DNA from: a virus
DNA: 22,868 bases
IMG/VR virus record: IMGVR_UViG_3300035698_002636
Span: 1-22,868 of that record
Reading direction: 5' to 3' (one strand)
Shown here: positions 13,644-21,332 of the stretch, one piece after another
Position numbering within the stretch: position 1 is the stretch's first letter
How the letters are laid out: every line of letters begins with the position of its first letter
Translations under genes and position numbers: made by a program
The notes under the pieces: generated by a model
Seen by the model: the letters and a program-made list of their open reading frames with translations, nothing else
Database searches by the model: none
Told to the model about the DNA's origin: nothing

Positions 13644-14291
13644 ATGGCATTTACAAGTATATGGGATATTAAACAAGAATTGGTAGTCTTTCTTAGGAAT
13701 GCTGATGTTATTTCTGTTGGTGACCGTGGTGTTACAACTTCTCAAGATACTGGAACTTTTACTGCTGCTAGTTCTCATACTCTTGCTGTTAATCCAACAT
13801 TGATTAAGAATGTTAGAGATATTACTGTTGTTACTACTAAACTTTCTTTTGGCTCTGATTATACAGTTAATTATAATACTGGTGTTATCACTTTCTTAGT
13901 TGCTCAAACTGGAGCTTATACAATTAATTATGACCAGGGAAGTACTGACCGTATTTATCCTGATTTTCCTCAAGCTCATTTAAAGATTAAAGATTTTCCT
14001 AGGATCGCAGTTGATATATTAGGTGCTAGTAGTAATGAATATGAGTTAGGTGCTGGTAGTACTTATTCTGAATATGATATGACTATTGTTGGTTATGATA
14101 AAGACCAAAGTGATGTAGAACAAATCATAGCAAGTATAAGAAGTAATATGATGAGCAATAAGAAAACTTTTTATTATAGTCCTTTTGTAACTCCTACTGG
14201 AATGGGAGCGTTATTAATAAGTCCTTTTGGAGAGAATAAAATCTTTCAAAGAAATCAAGATTTTAAGATAAGATTTATTTATGATAGTTAA
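13644..14291 (+). CDS. probable tail terminator with inserted beta module
   Basis: A 215-aa protein; GAGGA lies upstream of ATG 13644. Residues 1-22 (SIWDIKQELVVFLRN) and about 110-215 (FPRIAVDILG, DMTIVGYDKDQSDVEQIIASI, and IFQRNQDFKIRFIYDS at the end) resemble gp17/gpU-type tail terminator proteins, which cap the tail tube. Residues about 28-100 are an extra beta segment ending in SFGSDYTVNYNTGVITF and YTINYDQGS, the same general pattern as the inserts in the connector and hub genes. Its stop TAA directly touches the next ATG. Confidence 0.65.
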   Translation: MAFTSIWDIKQELVVFLRNADVISVGDRGVTTSQDTGTFTAASSHTLAVNPTLIKNVRDITVVTTKLSFGSDYTVNYNTGVITFLVAQTGAYTINYDQGSTDRIYPDFPQAHLKIKDFPRIAVDILGASSNEYELGAGSTYSEYDMTIVGYDKDQSDVEQIIASIRSNMMSNKKTFYYSPFVTPTGMGALLISPFGENKIFQRNQDFKIRFIYDS

Positions 14292-14492
14292 ATGGAAACA
14301 ACAATAAGTTATGAAAGTGAAGATGGTAAGGTGTTTGAAGTAACACGAACTGTTGAAGTTAGGCAGAGTAGAAAAGAAATCAGTACAAATTTATTGATGA
14401 ATAAGATTCGTAAGACCGAACAATACCTAGCAAATATAAATAAAAGATTAGAAATTATAAATAAACTAGAGGTAAATGAAGATGGTAAGTGA
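14292..14492 (+). CDS. small helical protein, 66 aa
   Basis: ATG 14292 immediately follows the previous TAA. Residues 1-24 are strand-like (ISYESEDGKVFEVTRTVEV) and residues 28-60 form one long charged helix (NKIRKTEQYLANINKRLEII). It overlaps the next mini-gene by 11 bases. Tail regions often hold such small helical genes; function unknown. Confidence 0.65.
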   Translation: METTISYESEDGKVFEVTRTVEVRQSRKEISTNLLMNKIRKTEQYLANINKRLEIINKLEVNEDGK

Positions 14493-14577
14493 AAATTGGG
14501 GAAAACAAAAAAGCCCTATTAACGATAAAAAAGAAAAGAAAAAAGATAAGAAAGAAACTAAGGAGAGTGAAGAATAA
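14482..14577 (+). CDS. Lys/Glu-rich mini protein, 31 aa
   Basis: ATG 14482 follows AGAGGTAAATGA, a good GAGGT site, and the frame ends at TAA 14575-14577, overlapping the tail tube ATG by one base. About half of the residues are Lys and a quarter Glu, so the product should be disordered. It also places the GGAG site of the tail tube gene inside its own codons, so it may serve mostly to couple translation. Confidence 0.5.
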   Translation: MVSENWGKQKSPINDKKEKKKDKKETKESEE

Positions 14578-15593
14578 TGGCATCAAATGTTTTTAATGGA
14601 ACTGGATCATATCTTATTTTTGCAGAAGACACAGCTTTCGGAACGGCTGGAACTCCAACTGGAAGTAATTATGTAGATAAGACAAGTACAACAAGTTATA
14701 GTATTACTAATAATTTTGTGAGAAGTCACGGTATTGGTGAAGGTAGAAATGCAACACAAGCAGTACCTGGTGGATTAGATGTTAGTGGAAGTACGGAGTT
14801 TGAATTAACTGACCCTGATTTCTTAAAGTATTGTGTAATTGGTTTAGTTACTGGAAGTGGAACTGTTGGATCTCCATATCTTATTACTGAAGCAAGTGAT
14901 TTAGGTTATTCAGCTAGTACTGTTAATACTCTTACTTTAGAAGTTGGAAGTATAGGAGATACTGCTGATGTTATGACTTTTGATGGTTGTGCAATAAACA
15001 GTTGGTCTTTAAGTGGAACTGCTGATGAAACTATTAAAGGAAGTTTTGAATGGCTTGGTAGACAAGCAACAAGTAGTACTAGTAGTGTTACTTATGTGCC
15101 ACCTAGTAATCCTCCTATGACTTTTCAAGCTGGAGCATTAAGTGTTGCTGGAGATACTGTTGGTAAATTAGTTAGTTTTGAATTAACTAGTGAAAATAAT
15201 TTAGGTGTTTATAGAACACTTGGAAGTAGATTAATTAATCAACCTGTTGCTGGAATCAGAAGATATGATTTTACTGTAACTGTTAAGATGAATTATGATG
15301 ACGCTGCAAGTACGCTTAATGCTGTTGAACTTAGAGCTTTGGCTATGGGTGGCTTAACTACTAGTACAACTTGTAGTGATGTTATGTCTTGGGATGGTAA
15401 GGCTATGAGTTTTGTTTTAACTGAAGGAGCAGTAGCTGGTGATAGAGTTATTACAGTAAATCTTGCTGATTGTTATTTTGAGAATCCAAGTGCAAGTTAT
15501 GATGTTGAAACACAAGCTATTGAATTAACTGTAAGTGGTTTCGCTTTAGGTGGAACTAGTAGCATACCTATTCAATGGTATACTGTATCATAA
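14577..15593 (+). CDS. major tail tube protein
   Basis: A 338-aa protein preceded by GGAG. It begins NGTGSYLIFAEDTAFGTAGT, a typical tail-tube opening, followed by ITNNFVRSHGIGEGRNATQ and VSGSTEFELTDPDFLKY, then an alternating strand pattern, including CAINSWSLSGTADETIKGSF (about 143-162), VGKLVSFELTSENNLGVYR and YDFTVTVKMNYDD. This is the two-sheet tail tube fold with duplicated halves. It polymerises around the tape measure to form the tail. The place immediately before the G/GT chaperones is conserved in siphoviruses. Confidence 0.82.
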   Translation: MASNVFNGTGSYLIFAEDTAFGTAGTPTGSNYVDKTSTTSYSITNNFVRSHGIGEGRNATQAVPGGLDVSGSTEFELTDPDFLKYCVIGLVTGSGTVGSPYLITEASDLGYSASTVNTLTLEVGSIGDTADVMTFDGCAINSWSLSGTADETIKGSFEWLGRQATSSTSSVTYVPPSNPPMTFQAGALSVAGDTVGKLVSFELTSENNLGVYRTLGSRLINQPVAGIRRYDFTVTVKMNYDDAASTLNAVELRALAMGGLTTSTTCSDVMSWDGKAMSFVLTEGAVAGDRVITVNLADCYFENPSASYDVETQAIELTVSGFALGGTSSIPIQWYTVS

Positions 15594-15613
15594 AATTTTG
15601 AGGTAAAAGAAAT

Positions 15614-15946
15614 ATGGAAACTATAAAGTTGAAAGAAGGGGAAGTCCTATTAAGATCCCCACTCGGTGGAGCTATTCAAGACGCTCTCATAAACAGTAGT
15701 GATAAGAATGGTTTTAATGAAGCTAAAGTATTAATTGAGTTAATTCCAAACTGTGTTCATTCGCATCCGTGGGGTACAACTCCTATAAGAACTGCATTAA
15801 GACAAATGGATGGAATGGAATATATTAAGTTATTGAATGGTGCTAAGACTTTATTAGAGCCTTTGATGGGAACTGAACAAGTAAAAAAGTCCGAAGAGTT
15901 ATCCGAACAGGAAAGTGTGACGACAGATGGCTCTCAGACCAAATGA
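15614..15946 (+). CDS. tail assembly chaperone (G-like)
   Basis: A 110-aa protein preceded by TTGAGGTAAAAGAAAT. It lies between tail tube and tape measure, the universal position of the tail assembly chaperone. Residues 1-88 form the folded part (LKEGEVLLRSPLGGAIQDAL, then a helix ending in LLEPLMGTEQ); the rest is a charged tail. At codons 90-92 (GTA AAA AAG) the heptamer A_AAA_AAG sits in the right frame for -1 slippage into the downstream frame, giving a 169-aa G-T fusion. Without slippage the protein ends at TGA 15944-15946. These chaperones hold the tape measure while tube protein is recruited and do not stay in the virion. Confidence 0.8.
   Translation: METIKLKEGEVLLRSPLGGAIQDALINSSDKNGFNEAKVLIELIPNCVHSHPWGTTPIRTALRQMDGMEYIKLLNGAKTLLEPLMGTEQVKKSEELSEQESVTTDGSQTK
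15883..15889 (+). promoter_or_regulatory. -1 ribosomal frameshift site A_AAA_AAG
   Basis: The heptamer A AAA AAG is phased exactly as the X_XXY_YYZ rule requires. The -1 frame is open from 15865 to 16122 and carries the T-like segment. I could not find a clear stimulatory hairpin in the 60 bases downstream by eye. Confidence 0.7.
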
Positions 15947-16122
15947 GTATGTACGGCTATTGCCGAACATTTCACACAAATCCAACGGAGTATAGAAAGC
16001 AAAAATATCAAGATATTTTAACTTTGCTTACTATTCATTCAGAAGTTAAAAATCACGAAAAAGAAGAAATGGAAAAGAGCAATAAGAAAATGAAATCACA
16101 AGGAAATAGGAGAAGAAAATAG
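15943..16122 (+). CDS. tail assembly chaperone T-part (read by -1 frameshift)
   Basis: The -1 frame downstream of the slippery site. It can be read as the C-terminal 77 residues of a G-T fusion (beginning VRRVIRTGKCDDRWLSDQM) or from ATG 15943, which overlaps the G stop as ATGA, giving 59 aa. The sequence GYCRTFHTNPTEYRKQ, then YQDILTLLTIHSE, then a Lys/Arg-rich end fits the second part of GT chaperones, where the T segment binds the tape measure. It stops at TAG 16120-16122, directly before the tape measure ATG. The open -1 frame upstream of ATG 15943, including the plausible WLSDQM segment, favours frameshifting. Confidence 0.7.
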   Translation: MSMYGYCRTFHTNPTEYRKQKYQDILTLLTIHSEVKNHEKEEMEKSNKKMKSQGNRRRK

Positions 16123-17454
16123 ATGGCAGATAGTATGAACATTAAGGTTAAGTTAGACGCTAGTGATGTTAAATCTAGTGGTGGTGGTCTTAGTGGATTA
16201 TTTGGTGGTGGAAAGAAATCAGGTGGTAAGTCAGGTGGTGGTGGTTTAGGTGGGATGAAAGGTCTTGCTGGAATTGCAAAGATTGCAACTGGCGTAGGAG
16301 CTGCTTTAGCTGTTCTTGGTGGTATCAAAAAACTTGCTGGGTCTATTGTTAAATCCAGTCCTAGATTACAACAAATTCTTGCTGTTATGGCTAAATCTTT
16401 TATGCTTATTCTTAGACCTATTGGTGATGTGATTGCTAATTTTTTAAGACCTATGGCTATTGGTATTCTTAGATTTTTAATTAAGAGAAGGAAAGAAAGT
16501 AAGAAAGCTGCCGCCGATGGTGAAGAGGGTGCTGAGAATAGTAGTGTGGCTGGTGCTAAGATTGAAGGGCAACAAGATTTCATTACTAGTATTGAAGAAG
16601 CTGGTGGTGTTATGAGTAATTTTACTGGGATCATTGAAGCTGGAATGTTTGTTTGGAATATTTTTTCGGGAAGTTTAGAAATGTTATGGGGTAGTCTTAA
16701 AATTATTGGAGCTATTTTATATTTAGTAGGTGCTGCGATTGTGTGGTTAGTTAGTATAGCTCTTGAGCCTTTTATGTGGATTCTAACTCCATTGGGTGAA
16801 GCTATTGTCGCGATGGGTGCTTTTATGAGTGATATTGGAACTGCTATTTGGGATTTAGCAACTGGTGGAAGTTGGGATGCTTTTATGGAAGCTATTTCTG
16901 CAATATGGAATACATTAGTTGAAAATTTTAAAAAGATATGGGCTGGATTATGGGATGCTCTTAGTAAGAAATGGGGAGATGCATTCACTAAATTTAAAGA
17001 CGGTTGGACTGCTGTATGGGAAGGTATAAAAACTGTGTTTATGGCTATGGGTGAATTTTTTACTACTTGGCTTATTGACCCTATAAAGAATGCTTTTAGA
17101 ACTGTTGTTGATAGTATTGTAGGATTCATTCAAGGTATTCTTAATAAGCTACCTAAATTTTTAGGTGGTGGTGGTGGAGAAGCTGAAGATAAGCCTAGAG
17201 CTAAAGGTGGTGATGTTGTTGGTGGTCAAAGTTATTTAGTTGGAGAAAATGGACCTGAAACTTTTACCCCTAATGGTGGTGGTAGTATAAGTCCAAATGG
17301 TGCTGGTGGTGGTGGAAGTGTTACGATTAATGTTAATGCTATGGATGCTGGAAGTATTGATAGTGGAATAATAAGTAAGATTCAAAGTGCTGTTGAAGAA
17401 GCTATGAAGAGAAGCACAGTAGGAAGAACTACTGAGTTTAGTGGGGTACAATAA
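16123..17454 (+). CDS. tape measure protein
   Basis: A 443-aa protein preceded by AGGAG. The N-terminus is Gly/Lys-rich (about residues 19-46), followed by helices, hydrophobic segments (ILYLVGAAIVWLVSIAL region, about 197-225) and a Trp-rich amphipathic repeat region (IWDLATGGSWDAFMEAISAI, then AIWNTL, IWAGLWDAL, WTAVWEGI; about 245-310). The C-terminus has the motif common in tape measures: KGGDVVGGQSYLVGENGPET near residues 364-383, then Gly-rich sequence and SPNG. The family sets tail length and enters the cell envelope. At about 0.15 nm per residue the tail would be near 65 nm, a short siphovirus tail (estimate). The long antisense frame here is a shadow. Confidence 0.85.
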   Translation: MADSMNIKVKLDASDVKSSGGGLSGLFGGGKKSGGKSGGGGLGGMKGLAGIAKIATGVGAALAVLGGIKKLAGSIVKSSPRLQQILAVMAKSFMLILRPIGDVIANFLRPMAIGILRFLIKRRKESKKAAADGEEGAENSSVAGAKIEGQQDFITSIEEAGGVMSNFTGIIEAGMFVWNIFSGSLEMLWGSLKIIGAILYLVGAAIVWLVSIALEPFMWILTPLGEAIVAMGAFMSDIGTAIWDLATGGSWDAFMEAISAIWNTLVENFKKIWAGLWDALSKKWGDAFTKFKDGWTAVWEGIKTVFMAMGEFFTTWLIDPIKNAFRTVVDSIVGFIQGILNKLPKFLGGGGGEAEDKPRAKGGDVVGGQSYLVGENGPETFTPNGGGSISPNGAGGGGSVTINVNAMDAGSIDSGIISKIQSAVEEAMKRSTVGRTTEFSGVQ

Positions 17455-17828
17455 TGGGAACTGCAACTTATTTAGCTGGAACTCTTTTAGAAGGATGTGA
17501 TACTGTTAGAATGAATAAGGGTGGTAATATTATTCAATTACCTATGCCTGGAGAGGATAGTGACCAAACTGAATTATTTGATTTTGGTGGGAGCATTGAA
17601 AGTTATAGTGTTGCTGGAACTTTTTTAGGAGAAGAATCAGATATACAAAATTTTATTACTCAATTTACTGCATTGGTAGATGGAAATCAAGTTACTACTG
17701 TTGCTTTTACTTGTGCGTTATTTGCTAGTAATCAAGATGTTATGATTATGAGTTTTGATTTTACTTTAGCTTTACCTGGAAATCAATTAACTTATAGTTT
17801 TAAATTAGCTAAGGGGAATGCGATATAG
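17454..17828 (+). CDS. probable distal tail protein, 124 aa
   Basis: The ATG overlaps the tape measure TAA by one base. The product is a compact beta-rich domain: LPMPGEDSDQTELFDFGGSI near the start, then SYSVAGTFLGEESDIQNFI and the paired strands TVAFTCALFASNQDVMIMSF and LTYSFKLAKGNAI. Position between tape measure and hub is where distal tail (Dit-like) or tail-tip proteins lie. I do not recognise the family from sequence alone, so the role is inferred from order. Confidence 0.6.
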   Translation: MGTATYLAGTLLEGCDTVRMNKGGNIIQLPMPGEDSDQTELFDFGGSIESYSVAGTFLGEESDIQNFITQFTALVDGNQVTTVAFTCALFASNQDVMIMSFDFTLALPGNQLTYSFKLAKGNAI

Positions 17829-19409
17829 ATGGCAAGTGCTATGCTTAGTAAGGTTTTAGTGAATGGTGTTGATGTTAGTGCTAGATGTGTTAATTGGAAG
17901 TGTAAGGATTCTTTTGGAGAAGAGATTAGAGATATTAAATTAACTTTTAATAAAAAGATTTATGCTGATATTCCTACATTAAATAGTGGTATGAGTATTA
18001 AGATTTATAGAGGGGAAACTACTAGTACTGACCAGTTTGTTTTTGATGGTTTTATTGATACTGTTAATAAACAAGGTTTATTTATTGAAGTTATGGCTAA
18101 GGATAAGATGATTTCTTTAGTTAGAAAGAATGTTCGTTATTCTTATAATGGTGCTGCTTTACCAAGTACTGAAGGTAGAGGGTCTTGGATTATGACTGAT
18201 ATGATTGAAACTTGGGGTGGTATGACTGCAAGTGTTGTTGATACTGGAAGTACTATTCTTATTGAAAAGTTTATTTGTAATGATACTGATATTTTTAGTA
18301 GGTTACAAATGTTAGCTGATATTTATGATTATATGATTTATTATGATACTGATGATGAGAAAGTTCATTGTGAGCCTAAAGGTTATTTAGATAATAGTAT
18401 TCCTTTAGTTATTGGTCAGAATGTTTCTAAAGTTCCTAAATGGATTTTTGATAACACTCAATGTGTTAATCAATTAACTGTTAAAGGTGCTGTTCAAAGT
18501 GTTGAAACTAACGAACAATTTAATGGTGATGGAACTAGTGCTAGTTTTATTCTAGGTGCTAAACCAGCTACTGTTAAATTATTTATTGATGGTGTTGAAA
18601 AGGTTGCTGGAGTTGAGAGAAGTACTAGTGGTAGTTATGATTATAGTATTGATAAAGAAACTGCAACTATTAAATTTCAGAGTGGAAGTATTCCAGCTGC
18701 TGGTGTTAATAATATTAATGTTCAGTATACTAAAAGTATTCCAGTTCCTATTCAAGTGGAAGATACGAATAGTCAGACTACTTATGGTTTACATACTGCT
18801 GTTAAACATTTTTCTGATATTCAAAGTGTTGATGATGCTGAACAAAGAGGTCAGAACTTCTTAGATAAGTATGCTAATCCTTTTGTTAAAGTTAATTTAC
18901 AAGTTAGTGGTTTACACAATTATGAAGCTGGTCAAAAAGTTCCAGTTACTGATGGTTATAATAATGAATCAAGAAATTTGTTAATTAATAGTATTAGTAA
19001 GAAATGGCCTGGAAAACTTGATACTCTTGAGATGGGTGATAAGGATTGGCGACTTGCTGAATGGGGTGTGTTTACTATTGAGAGAGTTAGAAGACTTGAG
19101 GAAGAGCAACAGAAGAATACTGAATTAATTATTAGTGTTAAGACTTTTCCAAGTGATTATTATTATGACCCTAGATATTTTAAAGTTCTTAATGATGTTG
19201 CTGGTGATGGTTTTATATTAGGACACTCTACTAAAGGTATTTTGGGTATTGGTCAATTAGGTAAACAAGGTGGATGGGTTGAGAATGGTTTGACCAGATT
19301 AATTCATCCAAACGATATGTATATTGAAGATTTTATTGATACTGATTTTGAGGGATCTTCAAGTACTGCTAGTTGGGATGTAACTGAGAATAAATTAATA
19401 TTTACATAA
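17829..19409 (+). CDS. tail hub / tail-associated protein
   Basis: A 526-aa protein. Residues 1-215 resemble the gp27/gp44-type baseplate hub: LVNGVDVSARCVNWKCKDSF at the start, KIYRGETT, FVFDGFIDTVNKQGLFIEV and DKMISLVRKNVR. Residues about 228-305 are an inserted beta module (from FNGDGTSASFILGAKPAT, through LFIDGVEK and DYSIDKETATIKF, to NNINVQY). Residues about 325-400 resume hub sequence (SVDDAEQRGQNFLDKYANPF, then VPVTDGYNNESRNLLINSI), and the rest is a short helix plus C-terminal tail-tip domain. The hub forms the tail tip and contacts the cell envelope. No enzymatic motif is visible. Confidence 0.7.
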   Translation: MASAMLSKVLVNGVDVSARCVNWKCKDSFGEEIRDIKLTFNKKIYADIPTLNSGMSIKIYRGETTSTDQFVFDGFIDTVNKQGLFIEVMAKDKMISLVRKNVRYSYNGAALPSTEGRGSWIMTDMIETWGGMTASVVDTGSTILIEKFICNDTDIFSRLQMLADIYDYMIYYDTDDEKVHCEPKGYLDNSIPLVIGQNVSKVPKWIFDNTQCVNQLTVKGAVQSVETNEQFNGDGTSASFILGAKPATVKLFIDGVEKVAGVERSTSGSYDYSIDKETATIKFQSGSIPAAGVNNINVQYTKSIPVPIQVEDTNSQTTYGLHTAVKHFSDIQSVDDAEQRGQNFLDKYANPFVKVNLQVSGLHNYEAGQKVPVTDGYNNESRNLLINSISKKWPGKLDTLEMGDKDWRLAEWGVFTIERVRRLEEEQQKNTELIISVKTFPSDYYYDPRYFKVLNDVAGDGFILGHSTKGILGIGQLGKQGGWVENGLTRLIHPNDMYIEDFIDTDFEGSSSTASWDVTENKLIFT

Positions 19410-19424
19410 TGATTTAAAAACAAA

Positions 19425-20288
19425 ATGGAAGAAAACATAACAGTAAGAATTGATGGTGGAATTGGTAGAAATATCGCTGCAACAGTAATGCTTAGGAATC
19501 TTAAAAAAGAAAATCCTAACTCAAATATAAATATTGTTTGTAGTCATCCAAGTATTTTTAAATTTAATCCTAACATTAAGAAAGCTTATCCTTTGAACAA
19601 TGCGTTTTTATGGGATGATGTAATTAAAGGAACTGAATATCTTACTCCTGAACCTTACACTAATTATAATTATTATGAGAAAGGAGAACATATATCTAAA
19701 GTGTTTTGTGATGAAATAAAGGTAGGTTGTGATAGTAAGAAGCCTGACTTATTTTTTACTGAGAAAGAAATACAAGGTGCTAATAAGTTTTTGATGGATC
19801 AAAAGAAAGAAGTAGTATTGTTTCAACCGTTTGGTCAAACAAATCAGACTGATGAAATGTATCGTGATTTAACTTTTGAGTTTGCTCAAAAAATGGTTAA
19901 TGCTTTACTTAAAGAGGGTTATGCTGTTATTCAAATTAGTGCTGAAGACCAACAACCACTTAAAGGAGCTACAAAACTAAAGGTAGGTTTAAGACCGTTA
20001 ATGGCTTTGATTAGTAATTGTAAGGCTGTGATTGGTGTTGATAGTTTTTTACAACACGCAAGTAATTCTTTTGGAAAGAACACTATTGTATTTTGGGGTG
20101 GAACTGATGAGGGAAGAGTAGGTTATAAAGAGCACACTAATATTCGTGCTGTTAAAATTAAAGAACATTTCCCTATAAGGATGGAGCATAATGTTCCTGA
20201 TGGTTTTCATAGTAATCAAGGGGTTAATGGAAAGTTTGATGATGAACATATTAATAAAGTTTTAAAGGTGATTAAAGATGGCAGATGA
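19425..20288 (+). CDS. glycosyltransferase, GT9/heptosyltransferase-like
   Basis: A 287-aa protein of GT-B type. The N-terminal RIDGGIGRNIAATVMLRNLK (residues 8-27) corresponds to the glycine-rich acceptor-side loop of GT9 enzymes; VVLFQPFGQT (130-139) starts the second domain; AVIGVDSFLQHASNSFGKNT (201-220) is the characteristic nucleotide-sugar site, followed by IVFWGGTDEGRVGY. GT9 enzymes add heptose or similar sugars to lipid or protein acceptors. The gene lies within the tail/adhesion block and overlaps the fibre-like gene by 11 bases, so it may glycosylate a virion protein or alter the host surface (inference). No ribosome binding site is visible before ATG 19425. Confidence 0.75.
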   Translation: MEENITVRIDGGIGRNIAATVMLRNLKKENPNSNINIVCSHPSIFKFNPNIKKAYPLNNAFLWDDVIKGTEYLTPEPYTNYNYYEKGEHISKVFCDEIKVGCDSKKPDLFFTEKEIQGANKFLMDQKKEVVLFQPFGQTNQTDEMYRDLTFEFAQKMVNALLKEGYAVIQISAEDQQPLKGATKLKVGLRPLMALISNCKAVIGVDSFLQHASNSFGKNTIVFWGGTDEGRVGYKEHTNIRAVKIKEHFPIRMEHNVPDGFHSNQGVNGKFDDEHINKVLKVIKDGR

Positions 20289-21327
20289 AAATGAGTTCCC
20301 AAAAAGTGATGGTGATGTATATTATGCGAGTGAAGTTAATAAGATTAGTTTTAATAACACTACTGGTGTTAATGAAGTAGCTATGGAGGGTTTAGCTGCA
20401 CAATTTTGTGCTGGTATAACTCCTATAACTAAAACTTATATGGATTCTGAAATATTTACGGATGCTGATGGTTATAATAGTAAGGTTGATACAACTAATA
20501 CAACAGCAGTTTATGATGGGTCTAATTTGACTGGTAGATATTTTGAAATGTCTAAGAATATTTATGATGTTTGGGATACTAGTATTGATTTAAATAAATG
20601 GAGTTGTTTCCAACAGGTTGGTGAAGCTTGTGTTTGTGAAAGTGTAGCTGGTATTTATTTATATGGTAGTAGAAATGGAAGCACTAATGGTTATGGTTGT
20701 GTTACAAGTTTGTGTGATACTTTTACGGAAGATGGTGATAGTGTTTATTTTTGTATAGCTGCAAGTACTCAGTCTTATGGAGGTGGTGCTACTAGTTATG
20801 CTTATGTTAAATATGGTGATACTGCTCTGATGTCTATTGGAAGTAATCAGTCTTGTAGTGGTTTCTTTAGACTAAACAAAGTTAATAGTGTTTGTTATGA
20901 TTTATACAAGAGTGGAACTTGCTTATGCCAAGTAACACCAACTGGAACTGACTGGTTATTCAACGCTGGTAGTAGTGGTAGTGGTAGTCTTGATAGTACT
21001 GGAACTATGAGATTATATGACTTTTTTACAAGTACTAACGGTGGTAGTAGTTCAAGTGTTTATGCTGTTAGTAAAGATTTTACAGACAATGTTAATATGG
21101 TTTATGCAAGTGCAGATAAAAATGCTCCAACTGGAACTTGTGTTACTTATGATGTTTTGAAAGCAAGTGATTGTAGTACTATTAGTTCGTGTACTCCAAT
21201 AAATAATTATGCAGATACTAGTGGTGGTAATACTAGTGATATTATTGTTAAATATAATTTGTGTAGTAATTATAAAGATACTTGTGTTTGTATGAATAAA
21301 TTTGCGTATAGTGTGAAAACGGAATAA
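20278..21327 (+). CDS. Cys-rich fibre-like / receptor-binding candidate
   Basis: A 349-aa protein with GGTGA before ATG 20278. It is rich in Ser, Thr, Gly, Asn and Tyr, and reads as many beta strands. It has 17 Cys, including three CxC motifs (ACVCES, TCLCQV, TCVCMN). The centre (SCFQQVGEACVCES through DSVYFCIAAS and FFRLNKVNSVCYDLYKSG) has the strand pattern of a jelly-roll/lectin-like domain, often found in tail fibres. Cys richness suggests disulfides and therefore an extracellular place. It follows the hub and overlaps the glycosyltransferase gene. Receptor binding is inferred from position and composition. Confidence 0.6.
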   Translation: MADENEFPKSDGDVYYASEVNKISFNNTTGVNEVAMEGLAAQFCAGITPITKTYMDSEIFTDADGYNSKVDTTNTTAVYDGSNLTGRYFEMSKNIYDVWDTSIDLNKWSCFQQVGEACVCESVAGIYLYGSRNGSTNGYGCVTSLCDTFTEDGDSVYFCIAASTQSYGGGATSYAYVKYGDTALMSIGSNQSCSGFFRLNKVNSVCYDLYKSGTCLCQVTPTGTDWLFNAGSSGSGSLDSTGTMRLYDFFTSTNGGSSSSVYAVSKDFTDNVNMVYASADKNAPTGTCVTYDVLKASDCSTISSCTPINNYADTSGGNTSDIIVKYNLCSNYKDTCVCMNKFAYSVKTE

Positions 21328-21332
21328 AAAAA

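Noticed and set aside
16053-17129. Long antisense frame (358 codons) opposite the tape measure gene
   Set aside because: It mirrors a Gly-rich, T-ending coding strand, which removes stops from the complement. The product is a Pro/Ile/Ser-rich low-complexity string without start signal, and no other gene lies on this strand.
20278-21327. Several N-x-S/T sequons in the fibre-like protein as evidence of N-glycosylation
   Set aside because: The protein is so rich in Asn, Ser and Thr that about this number is expected by chance.
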